This document shows positions 8,493 to 17,796 of a stretch of 59,770 bases of DNA, piece by piece. A program made the position numbers and the translations under genes. The stretch spans positions 1 through 59,770 of the forward strand of contig JANSXC010000007.1 in the NCBI GenBank assembly GCA_024743115.1, in the 5' to 3' direction. The DNA is from a bacterium (GTDB taxonomy: Bacteria > Planctomycetota > UBA1135 > UBA2386). Numbering within the stretch: the first letter of the stretch is position 1; each line of letters begins with the position of its first letter. The notes beneath the pieces are model-generated. The model was given only the letters and a program-made list of their open reading frames with translations. It did not search any database and was not told the origin of the DNA.

Positions 8493-9337
8493 CACGTCAC
8501 CGTCATGCCGCCGTTGACCGCGACATCCTGCCCCGTCACGAACGCGCCCGCTTCACTCGCGAGCCAGGTCACGATGCCGCCGACGTCGGCGGGCACGCCC
8601 CAGCGCTGCAGCGGGATCAGCGCCTTGTATTCGTTCTTCATCTTGATCGGGTCCTTGTCGTGGCGTTCGACCGGGATCCAGCCGGGCGAGACGATGTTGA
8701 CCGTGATCTGCCACGGCGCGAGCTCGTTCGCCATGCTGTGGGTCCAGCCGGCCTGCGCACCCTTGGCGGCGACGTAGGCGGAGAAGTTGGGCACCCCGCG
8801 CCGGAACACCTCGCTGCCGATGTTGATGATCCGGCCAAAACGGCGTCGCTTCATCCCCGGCAACACCGCACGCGTCAGCAGGTAGGGTGACTTCACGAAG
8901 AAGTCGAGCATGCTCTGGTAGAAGTCCCAGTCGTACTTCTCGATCGGCTTCTGCGGCTGGTCGGGCGTCGCGTTGAGCACGAGGATGTCGATCTTGCCGA
9001 GCTTCTTCTCGACCGCCTGCACCAGTCGTTCGACCTGGCGCTGACTCGTGACGTCGGCGCGAAACATATCACCCTCGTAACCGCGCTCGCGGAAGTCGGC
9101 GAGCGCCGCGTCTGCGGTCGACTTGCTGTTGGCGTAGTTCATCGCGACCTTGGCGCCGGCGGCGCCGAGCGCGAGTGCCATGGCGCGGCCCAGCCCCTTG
9201 CTGCTGCCGGTCACGAGCGCCGTGCGGCCCGCGAGAGAGAACGTGCGAGGCTCACAGTCGAGGGCCTTGGTCACCTTGCGGCGGGCCCCGGATCGCGGCG
9301 AGCGAGAAGACTTCTTCGAGGTGGCGGAGCGCTTCAT
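8492..9337 (-). CDS. Short-chain dehydrogenase/reductase, first gene of the sugar-uptake operon
   Basis: 281 aa, classical SDR. Start chosen at ATG 9337 (MKRSATSKKSS): upstream codons encode an arginine-rich stretch unlike any SDR, and the divergent gene starts at 9406. Motifs: TGSSKGLG for the nucleotide, N-A-T-P in place of N-N-A-G, catalytic Ser in NIGSEV, and Y-V-A-A-K for the catalytic Tyr and Lys. A basic Ser/Lys/Arg-rich extension of about 35 residues precedes the fold. Position at the head of a sugar ABC importer operon, coupled by TGATG to the binding protein, suggests oxidation or reduction of the imported sugar. The substrate is unknown. NIG-S instead of the usual S-S context is a minor variation. 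Confidence 0.88.
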   Translation of the reverse strand: MKRSATSKKSSRSPRSGARRKVTKALDCEPRTFSLAGRTALVTGSSKGLGRAMALALGAAGAKVAMNYANSKSTADAALADFRERGYEGDMFRADVTSQRQVERLVQAVEKKLGKIDILVLNATPDQPQKPIEKYDWDFYQSMLDFFVKSPYLLTRAVLPGMKRRRFGRIINIGSEVFRRGVPNFSAYVAAKGAQAGWTHSMANELAPWQITVNIVSPGWIPVERHDKDPIKMKNEYKALIPLQRWGVPADVGGIVTWLASEAGAFVTGQDVAVNGGMTVT

Positions 9338-9405
9338 GCGGTGGTTCGCAACGCTACCCGGTTGCTGCGCTTCGGGCGAACATCTACAAAGGCGGGCCGT
9401 CCACC

Positions 9406-12066
9406 ATGCCACGCCACGGTCAGCCAGTCCGACGGCGGCTGTTCGCCGCCAGCCTCGCGATCGGCGCGCTGTTCGCCACCGACCTCTCGGCCCAGGGCGC
9501 CGACGGTCAGGGTTTCGACCTCGAGGAACGCCGCCAGGAGCACTGGGCATGGCAGCAGCTTCAGACCGCCAAGACCGCACCCGACGCCCCTCCCACAGTC
9601 GACGGCTTCATCCGCGCCCGACTGACGGCCACGGGACTGTCGCCCGCCGCACCCGCCGCTCCGCACACCGCTCTGCGACGGCTCTGGCTCGACCTCGTCG
9701 GCCTGCCACCCGCCCCCGAGACCGTGCGGGCGTTCGTCGCCGATCCGAGCGAGGCGGCCTGGAACGCGCAGGTCGACGTGCTGCTCGACTCGCCCCAGTT
9801 CGGCGAGCGCTGGGCCCGCCACTGGCTCGACCTCGTGCGCTATGCGGAAACACTGGGGCACGAGTTCGACTTCCCGTTGCCCAACGCGTGGCGCTACCGC
9901 GACTACGTGATCCGCGCGTTCAACGCCGACCTACCCTACGACCAGTTCTTGCGCGAGCACGTCGCCGGCGACCTCCTGCCGGAACCACGGCGCAACGAGA
10001 ACGGCGAGAACGAGAGCGTGCAGGCGACGGCGGCGTGGTGGTTCGTCGAGCAAACGCACTCCCCCGTCGACGCGCGCCAGCACCAGGCCGACCGCATCGA
10101 CAACCAGATCGACGTCCTCGGCAAGGCGATGCTCGGCATGACCGTGGCATGTGCGCGCTGCCACGACCACAAGTTCGACGCAATCTCGCAGGCCGACTAC
10201 TACTCGCTGTTCGGCTTCGTCAAGAGTTCGCGCTACGTGCAGGCGCCGATCGCTCCGGCCGACACCACGAGCCCGACCTACCGTGACGCGCGGGCGGGCC
10301 ATCACCGGCTGGCACAGATCTGGGCCTCGACCGCGGCGCCCGCGAACCCGCGCTGGGACACGCTGCAGCGCGCGCATCCCGAACGCTGGTCCGCGAGTAC
10401 CGCAATCGGCGCCCTGCGCGCCGGCGATCGCATGATCGCGAGCGCAGCGACGCCGGACACCGGTTGGCACCACACCAACGACGCGTTCGGCGCTGCGCCG
10501 TGGCGCGGCCCGTGGTGTCCCGATCCCACGAGCGACAAACCGGAACTGCATCTGTTGCCCGGCGCGTTCTGGCACAGCGGAATCGCCGGCAGGCGGCGCG
10601 AGGGCACGCTCGCCACGGACACGTTCGAGATCTCCGAGCGCTACCTGCACGTGCGCGCAGCCGGACGCCAGGCGCGCCTCGTCGTGATCGTCGACGGCTT
10701 CCATGTCGTGCGCGACCCGATCTACGGCGGCCTGAACCGCCGCGTCGATCGCGCCGAGCCGCAGTGGTTCACGTTCGATCTCAAGGCCTGGCTCGGCCGC
10801 CCCGCGGTGCTGCACTGCATCGATCAGGTGGCGCACGACATCGGCGACCCGATCTATCAGAAGGAGTCCAACTGGCCCACGGACGGCTGGCTCGCGGTCG
10901 CCGCGGTCGTCGGCTCCGACGACGAGGAACCGCCGCCGGCAGAACTGGGCCTGAGACTGCCCTATCGCCCCTGGGACACGGCCCCCGCGGCCGTTCAGCA
11001 GCGACTCGACGGACTCGCCGCCGCGCAGGCCGCGTTGCCGGCACCGTCGCCAACGTTGCCAGCCCTCGCCGACAGCAGCGGCAGCGACGAGCAACTCTAC
11101 ATCCGCGGCAACCACCGCACACCGGGCGCGCGTCAGCCGCGGCGGTTCCTGAGCGCGCTCGCTGGTAACGAGCCGATGTCGATCCGGCGCGGCAGCGGTC
11201 GCCTCGAACTCGCCGATGCGATCCTCGCGCCGGACAATCCGCTGCCGACGCGCACGATCGTGAACCGCATCTGGCACCACCTGTTCGGCCGCGGTCTGTC
11301 ACGCAGCGTCGACAACCTCGGCGTGCTAGGCGATCCGCCGACCCATCCGGACCTGCTCGACTGGCTGGCGCGCGACTTCGTGGCGCACGGCTGGTCGATC
11401 AAACACACGATCCGACGGATCGTCCGCTCGGCCACGTATCGCCAGAGCAGTCGCAGCCGGACCGACGGCGAACGCACCGACCCCGCCAACCTGCTGCTGC
11501 ATCGCCAGAACGTGCGGCGCCTCGAAGCCGAGGCCGTGCGCGACAGCCTGCTCGCGGTCAGCGGCGAACTGCAGAACGAGCTCTACGGCCCTAGCATCCC
11601 GATCCCGCACGAGTCGGTGACCCACGCGCGCGGCAAGCCGCGCCGCTCGGGCCCGATCGATGGCGACGGCCGCCGCAGCGTCTACCTCGCCGTGCGCCGC
11701 AACTTCATGCCGCCGATGCTGCACGCGTTCGATCTGCCGACACCCTTCGCGCCGGTCGGCCGCCGCTCGGTGTCGAACGTTCCGGCCCAGGCGTTGACGT
11801 TGCTCAACGACCCGTTCGTCCACCTGATGTGTGAACGCTGGGCCGACCGCCTGCTCGCGGCGCCGGCAGCCGATCTCGAGGCGCGCATCTCGCAGGCGTG
11901 GCAAACCGCGTTCGCCCGCGCCCCGCGCGCCGACGAACTGCAGCGGGTTCGCGAGTTCCTGCGGGCCGCCGTCGCAGCCGACGGCACGACGATCGCCGAC
12001 GCAGCCCCGTGGCGCGCGCTGCTCCACTGCCTCGTGAACACCAAGGAGTTCACGTTCCGCCGATGA
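9406..12066 (+). CDS. DUF1549/DUF1553 domain-containing secreted protein
   Basis: 886 aa with an N-terminal signal peptide (RRRLFAASLAIGALFATDLSAQ). DUF1549 (PSCyt2) is marked by HWLDLVRYAET and YDQFLREHVAGDLLP, and carries a C-A-R-C-H heme-type motif near residue 248 (C-A-R-C-H-D-H-K-F-D). DUF1553 (PSD1) covers the last third (NRIWHHLFGRGLSRSVDNLG; RRIVRSATYRQSS). This pair of domains is a planctomycete hallmark usually found beside DUF1501 genes, as here: the ATGA overlap at 12063-12066 couples the two. The separate cytochrome PSCyt1 domain common in the family is absent. ATG 9406 is chosen because the upstream in-frame extension overlaps the divergent SDR gene. Precise role unknown; periplasmic redox or surface function is often proposed. 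Confidence 0.92.
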   Translation: MPRHGQPVRRRLFAASLAIGALFATDLSAQGADGQGFDLEERRQEHWAWQQLQTAKTAPDAPPTVDGFIRARLTATGLSPAAPAAPHTALRRLWLDLVGLPPAPETVRAFVADPSEAAWNAQVDVLLDSPQFGERWARHWLDLVRYAETLGHEFDFPLPNAWRYRDYVIRAFNADLPYDQFLREHVAGDLLPEPRRNENGENESVQATAAWWFVEQTHSPVDARQHQADRIDNQIDVLGKAMLGMTVACARCHDHKFDAISQADYYSLFGFVKSSRYVQAPIAPADTTSPTYRDARAGHHRLAQIWASTAAPANPRWDTLQRAHPERWSASTAIGALRAGDRMIASAATPDTGWHHTNDAFGAAPWRGPWCPDPTSDKPELHLLPGAFWHSGIAGRRREGTLATDTFEISERYLHVRAAGRQARLVVIVDGFHVVRDPIYGGLNRRVDRAEPQWFTFDLKAWLGRPAVLHCIDQVAHDIGDPIYQKESNWPTDGWLAVAAVVGSDDEEPPPAELGLRLPYRPWDTAPAAVQQRLDGLAAAQAALPAPSPTLPALADSSGSDEQLYIRGNHRTPGARQPRRFLSALAGNEPMSIRRGSGRLELADAILAPDNPLPTRTIVNRIWHHLFGRGLSRSVDNLGVLGDPPTHPDLLDWLARDFVAHGWSIKHTIRRIVRSATYRQSSRSRTDGERTDPANLLLHRQNVRRLEAEAVRDSLLAVSGELQNELYGPSIPIPHESVTHARGKPRRSGPIDGDGRRSVYLAVRRNFMPPMLHAFDLPTPFAPVGRRSVSNVPAQALTLLNDPFVHLMCERWADRLLAAPAADLEARISQAWQTAFARAPRADELQRVREFLRAAVAADGTTIADAAPWRALLHCLVNTKEFTFRR

Positions 12067-13496
12067 GCTACGGACCCGCATCCGACCTGCGCGCGGCTCT
12101 GGCCGGCTCGCGCCCCACACCCAGCCGCCGCGAGGTGTTGCGCGCCGCAGCCAACGGCTTCGCGATGCTGCCGCTCGCCGATCTCGTGCACTCAGGCGGC
12201 GGCGGCAACAGCCACGGTGGCAACCGCCATCATCCGGCGCGCGCCAAGAACGTCATCTTCCTCTACATGGACGGCGGCCCGAGCACCGTCGACCTGTTCG
12301 ACTACAAGCCACGGCTCGAGGCCGACCATGGCAAACCGTTCGCCATGCCGATGGAACCGACGCAGTTCCAGAACAACGGCAACACACTGGGACCGCGCTG
12401 GAAGTTTCGCCAACGTGGCGAGAGCGGCCAGTGGATCAGCGACCTGTTGCCCCATCTCGCCACGCAGGCCGATCGGCTGTGTGTCATCCGCTCGGTCGTC
12501 GCAAACTTCAGCGAACACACCAACGCCAACTACTTCCTGCACACGGGCCACGGACTGCAAGGTCGACCGTCGATGGGCGCCTGGATCGGCTACGGCCTCG
12601 GCAGCGACAACCAGAACCTGCCGTCGTTCGTGGTGCTCAACGGCGGCCTGGTTCCGCCAGGCGGCATCGATTGCTTCCACTCCGGGTTCCTGCCCCCCGC
12701 CACGCAAGGCTCGCTGTTCCGCATGGCGGGCGATCCGCTCGCGAACATCCGCGCCCGCGAGCAGAACCCGACGCTCCAGCGCCGCAAGGTCGACCTCGTG
12801 CAGGCTCTCGACAGTGCCGGCCTGACGAACGAAGGCGGCGCCGCAGAGATCGAAGCTGCGATCCGCAATCACGAGCTCGCGTTCGCGATGCAGCGTGACG
12901 TTCCCGAGCTCACGGACCTCTCGAACGAGAGTCCGCGGCTGCTCTCGATGTACGGCCTCGACGACGACTACGAACAGACCCGGATCTACGGCCGCCAGTG
13001 CCTGCTCGCGCGACGGCTGGTCGAGCGCGGCGTGCGATTCGTCGAGCTGACGTGCCCGAACACCGGCTTCGATCGCTGGGACCAGCACAACAAGCTCGAC
13101 CGCGGTCTGCCGAAGAATTGCCACATGATCGACCAGCCGATCGCCGCGCTGCTGACCGATCTCGAGGCGCGCGGGCTGCTCGACGAGACCATCGTGCTGT
13201 TCGGCGGCGAGTTCGGCCGCACGCCGTTCGCGCAGGGCTCCAACGGCCGCGACCACAACCCGTTTGGCTTCACGATGTGGCTGGCCGGCGGTGGCTTCAG
13301 ACCCGGCACGTCGTACGGCAGCACCGACGACTACGGCTACAAGGCAGTCGAGAACCCGGTCGAGATCCACGACATCCACGCGACGATCCTGCATCAGCTC
13401 GGCATCGATCACGAGCGCCTGACCTACCGCTTCGGCGGTCGCGACCTGCGACTCACCGACGTCTACGGCCACGTCCTCGCGCCCCTTCTGGCCTGA
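12063..13496 (+). CDS. DUF1501 domain-containing protein (Tat-type signal)
   Basis: 477 aa, sulfatase-like/alkaline-phosphatase-fold DUF1501 protein. The ATG overlaps the TGA of the DUF1549/DUF1553 gene. The N-terminus has a twin-arginine-like segment (S-R-R-E-V-L-R-A-A) and a hydrophobic stretch, so Tat export is likely. Family motifs are visible: VIFLYMDGGPSTVDLFDYKP, FGGEFGRTPFAQG, GRDHNPFGFTMWLAGGG and a late G-V/G-x-S-Y-G-x-T-D-D-Y-G-Y segment. Together with the preceding gene it forms the characteristic planctomycete two-gene unit. The enzymatic activity of the family is not established, so none is assigned. Confidence 0.94.
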   Translation: MSYGPASDLRAALAGSRPTPSRREVLRAAANGFAMLPLADLVHSGGGGNSHGGNRHHPARAKNVIFLYMDGGPSTVDLFDYKPRLEADHGKPFAMPMEPTQFQNNGNTLGPRWKFRQRGESGQWISDLLPHLATQADRLCVIRSVVANFSEHTNANYFLHTGHGLQGRPSMGAWIGYGLGSDNQNLPSFVVLNGGLVPPGGIDCFHSGFLPPATQGSLFRMAGDPLANIRAREQNPTLQRRKVDLVQALDSAGLTNEGGAAEIEAAIRNHELAFAMQRDVPELTDLSNESPRLLSMYGLDDDYEQTRIYGRQCLLARRLVERGVRFVELTCPNTGFDRWDQHNKLDRGLPKNCHMIDQPIAALLTDLEARGLLDETIVLFGGEFGRTPFAQGSNGRDHNPFGFTMWLAGGGFRPGTSYGSTDDYGYKAVENPVEIHDIHATILHQLGIDHERLTYRFGGRDLRLTDVYGHVLAPLLA

Positions 13497-13514
13497 ACGA
13501 CTGCTGGCCACGCG

Positions 13515-13557
13515 GGCGCCTGATCGCGGGGGCCTGATCGCGAGCGGCACAGGCGCC
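13515..13557. terminator. Inverted repeat between convergent genes
   Basis: GGCGCCTG at 13515-13522 is repeated in inverted form at 13550-13557, with a 27-base loop that contains two direct copies of GCCTGATCGCG. It lies between the DUF1501 stop (13496) and the convergent kinase stop (13558). There is no T run. A transcription-ending structure is plausible but unproven. Confidence 0.4.
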
Positions 13558-15984
13558 TCAGCCGGGCGCCGAACGACTCTGCTCGCGCAGCAGCAGCGCA
13601 GCCACCGCCGCCCGCAGCTCGGATGGCGTGAAGGGCTTGCTGAGAATGGCGTCGACGCGCACGGCGCGCGTGTCCGCGCGATCCGCAACGTCGTAGCCGC
13701 TCACCAGCAGGATCGGTAGATCCGGTCGCTGCTCGCGCATCGCGGCCGCGACCTTGGAGCCACTGAAACCGGGCATCGTGTAGTCGAGCACGACGCAACC
13801 GAAACGGTCCGGCTCGCGGCAGAACACGGCGAGCGCACTGGCACCGTCCTCGACGGCGACCACCTCGCGACCGTCCCGCAACAGCGTCCGTCGCATGACC
13901 TCGCGCACCTCGGCCTCGTCGTCGACGACCAACACCGCCTGGCGTGACGCGGGCCGCGGTCGCGACGCCGGCACCACGACGACGTCATCGCGCGCACGTT
14001 CGACCGGCAGCATCACCCGCACGACGCAACCGCGACCGGCTTCAGAGCTGACGCGGATCGCGCCGTGGTGACCACGCACGATCCCGATCGTCGCTGCCAG
14101 GCCGAGCCCGCGCCCCGGCCCCTTCGTGCTGAAGAACGGATCGAACACCCGCGACAGATCCGCCGCGTCGATGCCTGAGCCGGCGTCCGCGACCTCCAGC
14201 CATACGAACTCTCCGGGCCGGGCGTCGGGCGCGCGAAGCTCACGCAGCTCCTGGCCATCGAGCTTGCAAGTGCCCGTCGCGATCCGCACCGTCGCCCCGG
14301 GCTGACTCGCCTCGGCGGCGTTGGTCACGAGGTTCAACAGCACCTGCCCCAACTGCGAGGAGTCCGCCGACACTTCGGGCAGTTCGGTACCGAGATGGTA
14401 GTCCAGCGACACGCTGGCGCCCGTGCACATCGGCAGCACGCTCTGGTGATCGCGCACGATGGTCGACAGACTCATCTCGCTGACCGCGAACCGGCCGCGG
14501 CCAGAGTAGGCCAGCATGCGGCGACATAGATCGCGGGCGCGCTGGGCCGCCTGCTCGATCCCGGCGACACACTCGTCGGCACCGCGAGCTGCGGGCTCGT
14601 CCCGCAGCAGACCACAATTGCCGATGATGCTCGTCAGCAGATTGTTGAAGTCGTGCGCGATGCCACCGGCGAGCAACGCCAGGCTCTCGAGCTTCTGGGC
14701 CTCGCCCAACCGCCGTTCGATCGTCAGACGTTCCTGCTGGGCGTCGTGGATCTCCGTCACGTCGAGCGCACACCCCACGAAGCCCGCGAAGTCGCCGGTC
14801 TCGCCACCATCGAATCGCGGCTGACCAGAATCCCGCACCCAACGGGAGTTGCCGGCGCGATCGCGCAGCCGGTATTCCCGCGTGAAGCCGGTGCGCCCGG
14901 CGTGACTGCGCGCGAACGTCTCGCTACACGCCGCGACGTCGTCGGAGTGGATCCCCGCGAGCCACCCCGTGCCGCACTCCTCCTCGGAGGTGCGGCCCGT
15001 AAAGTCGCTCCAGGTCCGGTTGAAGAAGGTGCGCTCGCCGCTGCCATCGGACTCCCAGATCAACGCGGGCACGTGATCGGCCAGGCGCCGGAACTGCCGC
15101 TCGCGACGCCGCAGAACGTCCGCGGCCTCCACCTGCGCCGTGATGTCTCGCAGACAGCAGCGGCTGTGAATGAACCGCCCCCGCTCGAAGTAGCCGCTCG
15201 TGCTGGCGTGCAAGTGCCGCACGCTGCCGTCCGTGTGTCGCACTGTGTATTGGACGTTGGACAGCGTCTCGCCCGCCTGCAGGCGTTCGACGATCGGTCC
15301 CAGGCAACCCTCGTCGACGAGGAACTCCGTCGCGTTGCGACCGACGTAGTCCGCGAGCGAGCAGCCCACGAAACTCGCGGCCTGCTCGTTGGCCCAGAGA
15401 ATCCGACCGTCCGCGGCCAGCGCATGCATCCCGATCCGGCTGCTCGCTACGAACTCCGCGAGAACCGCCGGGCCGAAGCGCCCGGCGTACTCGGAGTCGA
15501 GTGCGATCCCGAGTTCGTAGTGCAGGATCGCAGAGCGCGCCTGCCGACCGATCTCACGCAGGTTCTCGCGCTGCGAATCGGTCCACTCGACCACGTCGGT
15601 ATGAAACGCACAGGCCGTGCCGATGACCTCGCCCTCCTCGCCGCGGATCGGAACGCCCAGATACGACCGCACGCCCGGCAGCAGTTCGAAGCAGGCAGTT
15701 CGCGGGTTCTCCTGCGCATTCGGGACCACGAGATCCGCGCCGGACTCGATCACGAGCGAGCACAGCACATCGCGTACGGGCACGTGCCAGAATGCACTGA
15801 CGTCGGTGTCCGCCGCGTAGCGCCCCAACATGCGGAGTAGCGCACCGTCCCGGCGCGTGATGAAACAGTAGTCGACGCCGTTGGCTACGGCGCCCAGACG
15901 CGCCAGGCCATCGAGCGGAGCGACAGTTGGGACTTGGCCGGAGACAGTCAATCGATTGGACAGGCCAGGAGCGAGGCACCCCAA
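13558..15984 (-). CDS. Hybrid sensor histidine kinase (GAF-PAS-PAS-HisKA-HATPase-REC)
   Basis: 808 aa, no membrane segment, so a cytoplasmic sensor. GAF about 20-165 (SYLGVPIRGEEGEVIGTACA); PAS 1 about 170-280; PAS 2 with PAC about 290-410 (ALIWESDGSGERTFFNRTW); dimerisation/H-box GGIAHDFNNLLTSI with phospho-accepting His444; ATPase with N-box VLLNLVTNAAEA, G1 DAGSGID, F-box DPFFSTK and G2 GRGLGL; C-terminal receiver (VLVVDDE) with Asp734 in VLDYTMPGFSG and Lys in LSKPF. The order H then D makes it an intramolecular phosphorelay. No separate response regulator lies beside it, so its output partner is elsewhere or it acts through phosphotransfer. The start at 15984 includes an unconserved leader; a later start is possible. 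Confidence 0.93.
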   Translation of the reverse strand: MGCLAPGLSNRLTVSGQVPTVAPLDGLARLGAVANGVDYCFITRRDGALLRMLGRYAADTDVSAFWHVPVRDVLCSLVIESGADLVVPNAQENPRTACFELLPGVRSYLGVPIRGEEGEVIGTACAFHTDVVEWTDSQRENLREIGRQARSAILHYELGIALDSEYAGRFGPAVLAEFVASSRIGMHALAADGRILWANEQAASFVGCSLADYVGRNATEFLVDEGCLGPIVERLQAGETLSNVQYTVRHTDGSVRHLHASTSGYFERGRFIHSRCCLRDITAQVEAADVLRRRERQFRRLADHVPALIWESDGSGERTFFNRTWSDFTGRTSEEECGTGWLAGIHSDDVAACSETFARSHAGRTGFTREYRLRDRAGNSRWVRDSGQPRFDGGETGDFAGFVGCALDVTEIHDAQQERLTIERRLGEAQKLESLALLAGGIAHDFNNLLTSIIGNCGLLRDEPAARGADECVAGIEQAAQRARDLCRRMLAYSGRGRFAVSEMSLSTIVRDHQSVLPMCTGASVSLDYHLGTELPEVSADSSQLGQVLLNLVTNAAEASQPGATVRIATGTCKLDGQELRELRAPDARPGEFVWLEVADAGSGIDAADLSRVFDPFFSTKGPGRGLGLAATIGIVRGHHGAIRVSSEAGRGCVVRVMLPVERARDDVVVVPASRPRPASRQAVLVVDDEAEVREVMRRTLLRDGREVVAVEDGASALAVFCREPDRFGCVVLDYTMPGFSGSKVAAAMREQRPDLPILLVSGYDVADRADTRAVRVDAILSKPFTPSELRAAVAALLLREQSRSAPG

Positions 15985-16086
15985 GGCAAACCTGCGAGCG
16001 CCACTGTAACCGCCCCGGCCGGGGCACAGGGCACCGGCCAGCGATTTCTCGCCTGATCCGCGATCGAACGGCCGAATCGCCGAAGC

Positions 16087-16821
16087 TCAGTAGGCGCGTC
16101 CGAGCACGGCCGCGATCGCGTTCGTCACCGTCGCCGCCAGGAACCCCGGGCCGCCGAGTTCCCCGACCAGCACCTGATGACGGATCGTCGTGCCGATCCA
16201 CGCCGGGTCGTTGGTGATTGCCAGCGTCGTCGTGAACGAGCCCGAAGCCAGGCGGCTGACGGAGACGACCGGCGTGACCGCGACCGTGCAACCCGGCACG
16301 CCGAACGGCACCAGGTTGATCAGCGGCTGGGATGCGGGGTGGAGGCCGAAGAGTTCGAACGCCAGTGCACTCGTCGGCAGCCCGGTCGCCTCGGCGCGAT
16401 AGATGCCGCCGATCAACGGCAGCGTCGATACCTGCAGTTCGTTCGGTCCGCCACCTCCGGAACAACCCGGTGCGAACGACGATGCAGTCGCGGGGCAGGC
16501 AGTACGGTGCAGCAGGAAGTCCTCCGCGCCACCGGCGAACACATCACCGCGCGGCGAGATGGCGAGCCCGCCGACCGAGATCGGCGCACCACCGGCTAAC
16601 GGCTGCCAGCCGTTGCCGTCCCAGCGGCCGAGGTACCGACACGCCTGACTGCCGTCCTGGGTGAAACGACCCGCGGCGTAGACATTGCCCGCCGTGTCGT
16701 TGGCGAGTACGGCGGGCCAGTCGTTCAGCGCCCCCGCCCGCGTCCACGCGTTCCCGTCGAATCGCATGACCCCGCGGGGCTGGGAAATCGTGGCCAGAAC
16801 GGAGAGCGCGCGGGTTCGCAT
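16087..16821 (-). CDS. Secreted propeller-repeat protein with C-terminal domain, apparently shortened at the N-terminus
   Basis: 244 aa from ATG 16821 (MRTRALSVLATIS); GTG 16857 is the alternative. Two short W-D-G-N-x-W-x-x-L repeats (FDGNAWTRAGAL and WDGNGWQPLAGG), separated by VYAAGRF-type strands, suggest blades of a propeller. Then come a Cys-containing linker (FAPGCSGGGG) and a C-terminal domain related to those at 711 and 2786 (FGVPGC; LAITNDPAWIG). The signal peptide is unusual: the hydrophobic core breaks off into Q-P-R-G-V and then directly into a propeller strand. Full-length relatives would need more blades, so an internal deletion that removed the end of the signal peptide and first blades is likely. 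Export may be impaired. Confidence 0.7.
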   Translation of the reverse strand: MRTRALSVLATISQPRGVMRFDGNAWTRAGALNDWPAVLANDTAGNVYAAGRFTQDGSQACRYLGRWDGNGWQPLAGGAPISVGGLAISPRGDVFAGGAEDFLLHRTACPATASSFAPGCSGGGGPNELQVSTLPLIGGIYRAEATGLPTSALAFELFGLHPASQPLINLVPFGVPGCTVAVTPVVSVSRLASGSFTTTLAITNDPAWIGTTIRHQVLVGELGGPGFLAATVTNAIAAVLGRAY

Positions 16822-16959
16822 CGTGGGAGTCCTCGAGAACGTGGGTGTCACGAACACGGCAATGAGTTGCCGAAGTCGAGCCGCGCTTCACACTACTGGC
16901 CATCCCACTTGGCCACCCCCGCCGGTTGCGTCGACCCGCAACGCAACCAGCTGCGCCCG

Positions 16960-17652
16960 CTACTCGCGGTTGCTCGCGCCGAGAATCTGCCCGACGAAGT
17001 AGAGCAGCGTCAGCAGCGAGGAGGCCGCGGCGGCGACGTAGGTCATGGCCGCGGCGTCGAGCACGTTTTTCGCGCCGGGCAGCTCGTCGGCCGCCAGGAT
17101 TCCGCCGCGCTCGAGCGTGGCGAGCGCGCGCTTGCTGGCGTCGAACTCGACCGGCAGCGTGATGAGTGTGAAGACCGTCGTCGCCGCGAACAAGACAACT
17201 CCGATCCATGCGAGCAGCGGCGAGCCTGAGTAGGCCAGCGGCAGCCCGATCATCACGAGGATCAGGCCGAGATTCGAACCGAGGCCGGCAACCGGCACCC
17301 ACGCCGAGCGGAACTGCAGCGGGCCGTAGCGCTGCGCATGCTGGATCGCGTGCCCGACCTCGTGCGCCGCAACGCCGAGCGCCGCGATGCTGCTCTGGTG
17401 GTAGACCGGCTCGGACAGACGCAGAGTCTTGCTGCGCGGGTCGTAATGGTCCGTGAGGTTGCCCGCGACGGGCTCGACCTTGACGTCGAGGATGCCATGC
17501 GCCTGCAGGATCGCATTGGCGACCTGGGCCCCGGTCCGGCGCGAGCGCGCCCCGACCTGCGACCACTTCTGGAACGCGGACTTGACCTTGCTGCTGGCCC
17601 AGAAGCTCAGCAGCGCGCCGATTCCCAGGACCAGCCAGTACGACAACGGCAT
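16960..17652 (-). CDS. Membrane zinc metallopeptidase, YugP-like (Zn_peptidase_2)
   Basis: 230 aa, within the usual length of the YugP/DUF2296-like zinc peptidase family. It starts at ATG 17652 (MPLSYWLVLGIGALLSFWAS); nine more in-frame residues are possible from 17679 but would place charged and Cys residues before the first membrane helix. The zinc site is H-E-V-G-H at 97-101 within AAHEVGHAIQHAQ. Further helices lie at about 115-135, 140-165 and 200-225. The region P-V-E-F-D-A-S after helix three is a family hallmark carrying the third metal ligand. An inner-membrane peptidase of unknown substrate. It is divergent from the next gene with 144 bases between. Confidence 0.9.
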   Translation of the reverse strand: MPLSYWLVLGIGALLSFWASSKVKSAFQKWSQVGARSRRTGAQVANAILQAHGILDVKVEPVAGNLTDHYDPRSKTLRLSEPVYHQSSIAALGVAAHEVGHAIQHAQRYGPLQFRSAWVPVAGLGSNLGLILVMIGLPLAYSGSPLLAWIGVVLFAATTVFTLITLPVEFDASKRALATLERGGILAADELPGAKNVLDAAAMTYVAAAASSLLTLLYFVGQILGASNRE

Positions 17653-17796
17653 GAAGAACACGCCTGTGGAATAGCACATTGCGCCCGGACCTCAAGTTCG
17701 GGCACTTCCCGGCCACGGCAAGGTCAGCACCGAGGCAGAGTTCACCGACCTCGCCCCTGGCGCTGCCGACCGTGGCGGGGACAATGCCCCAACCCG

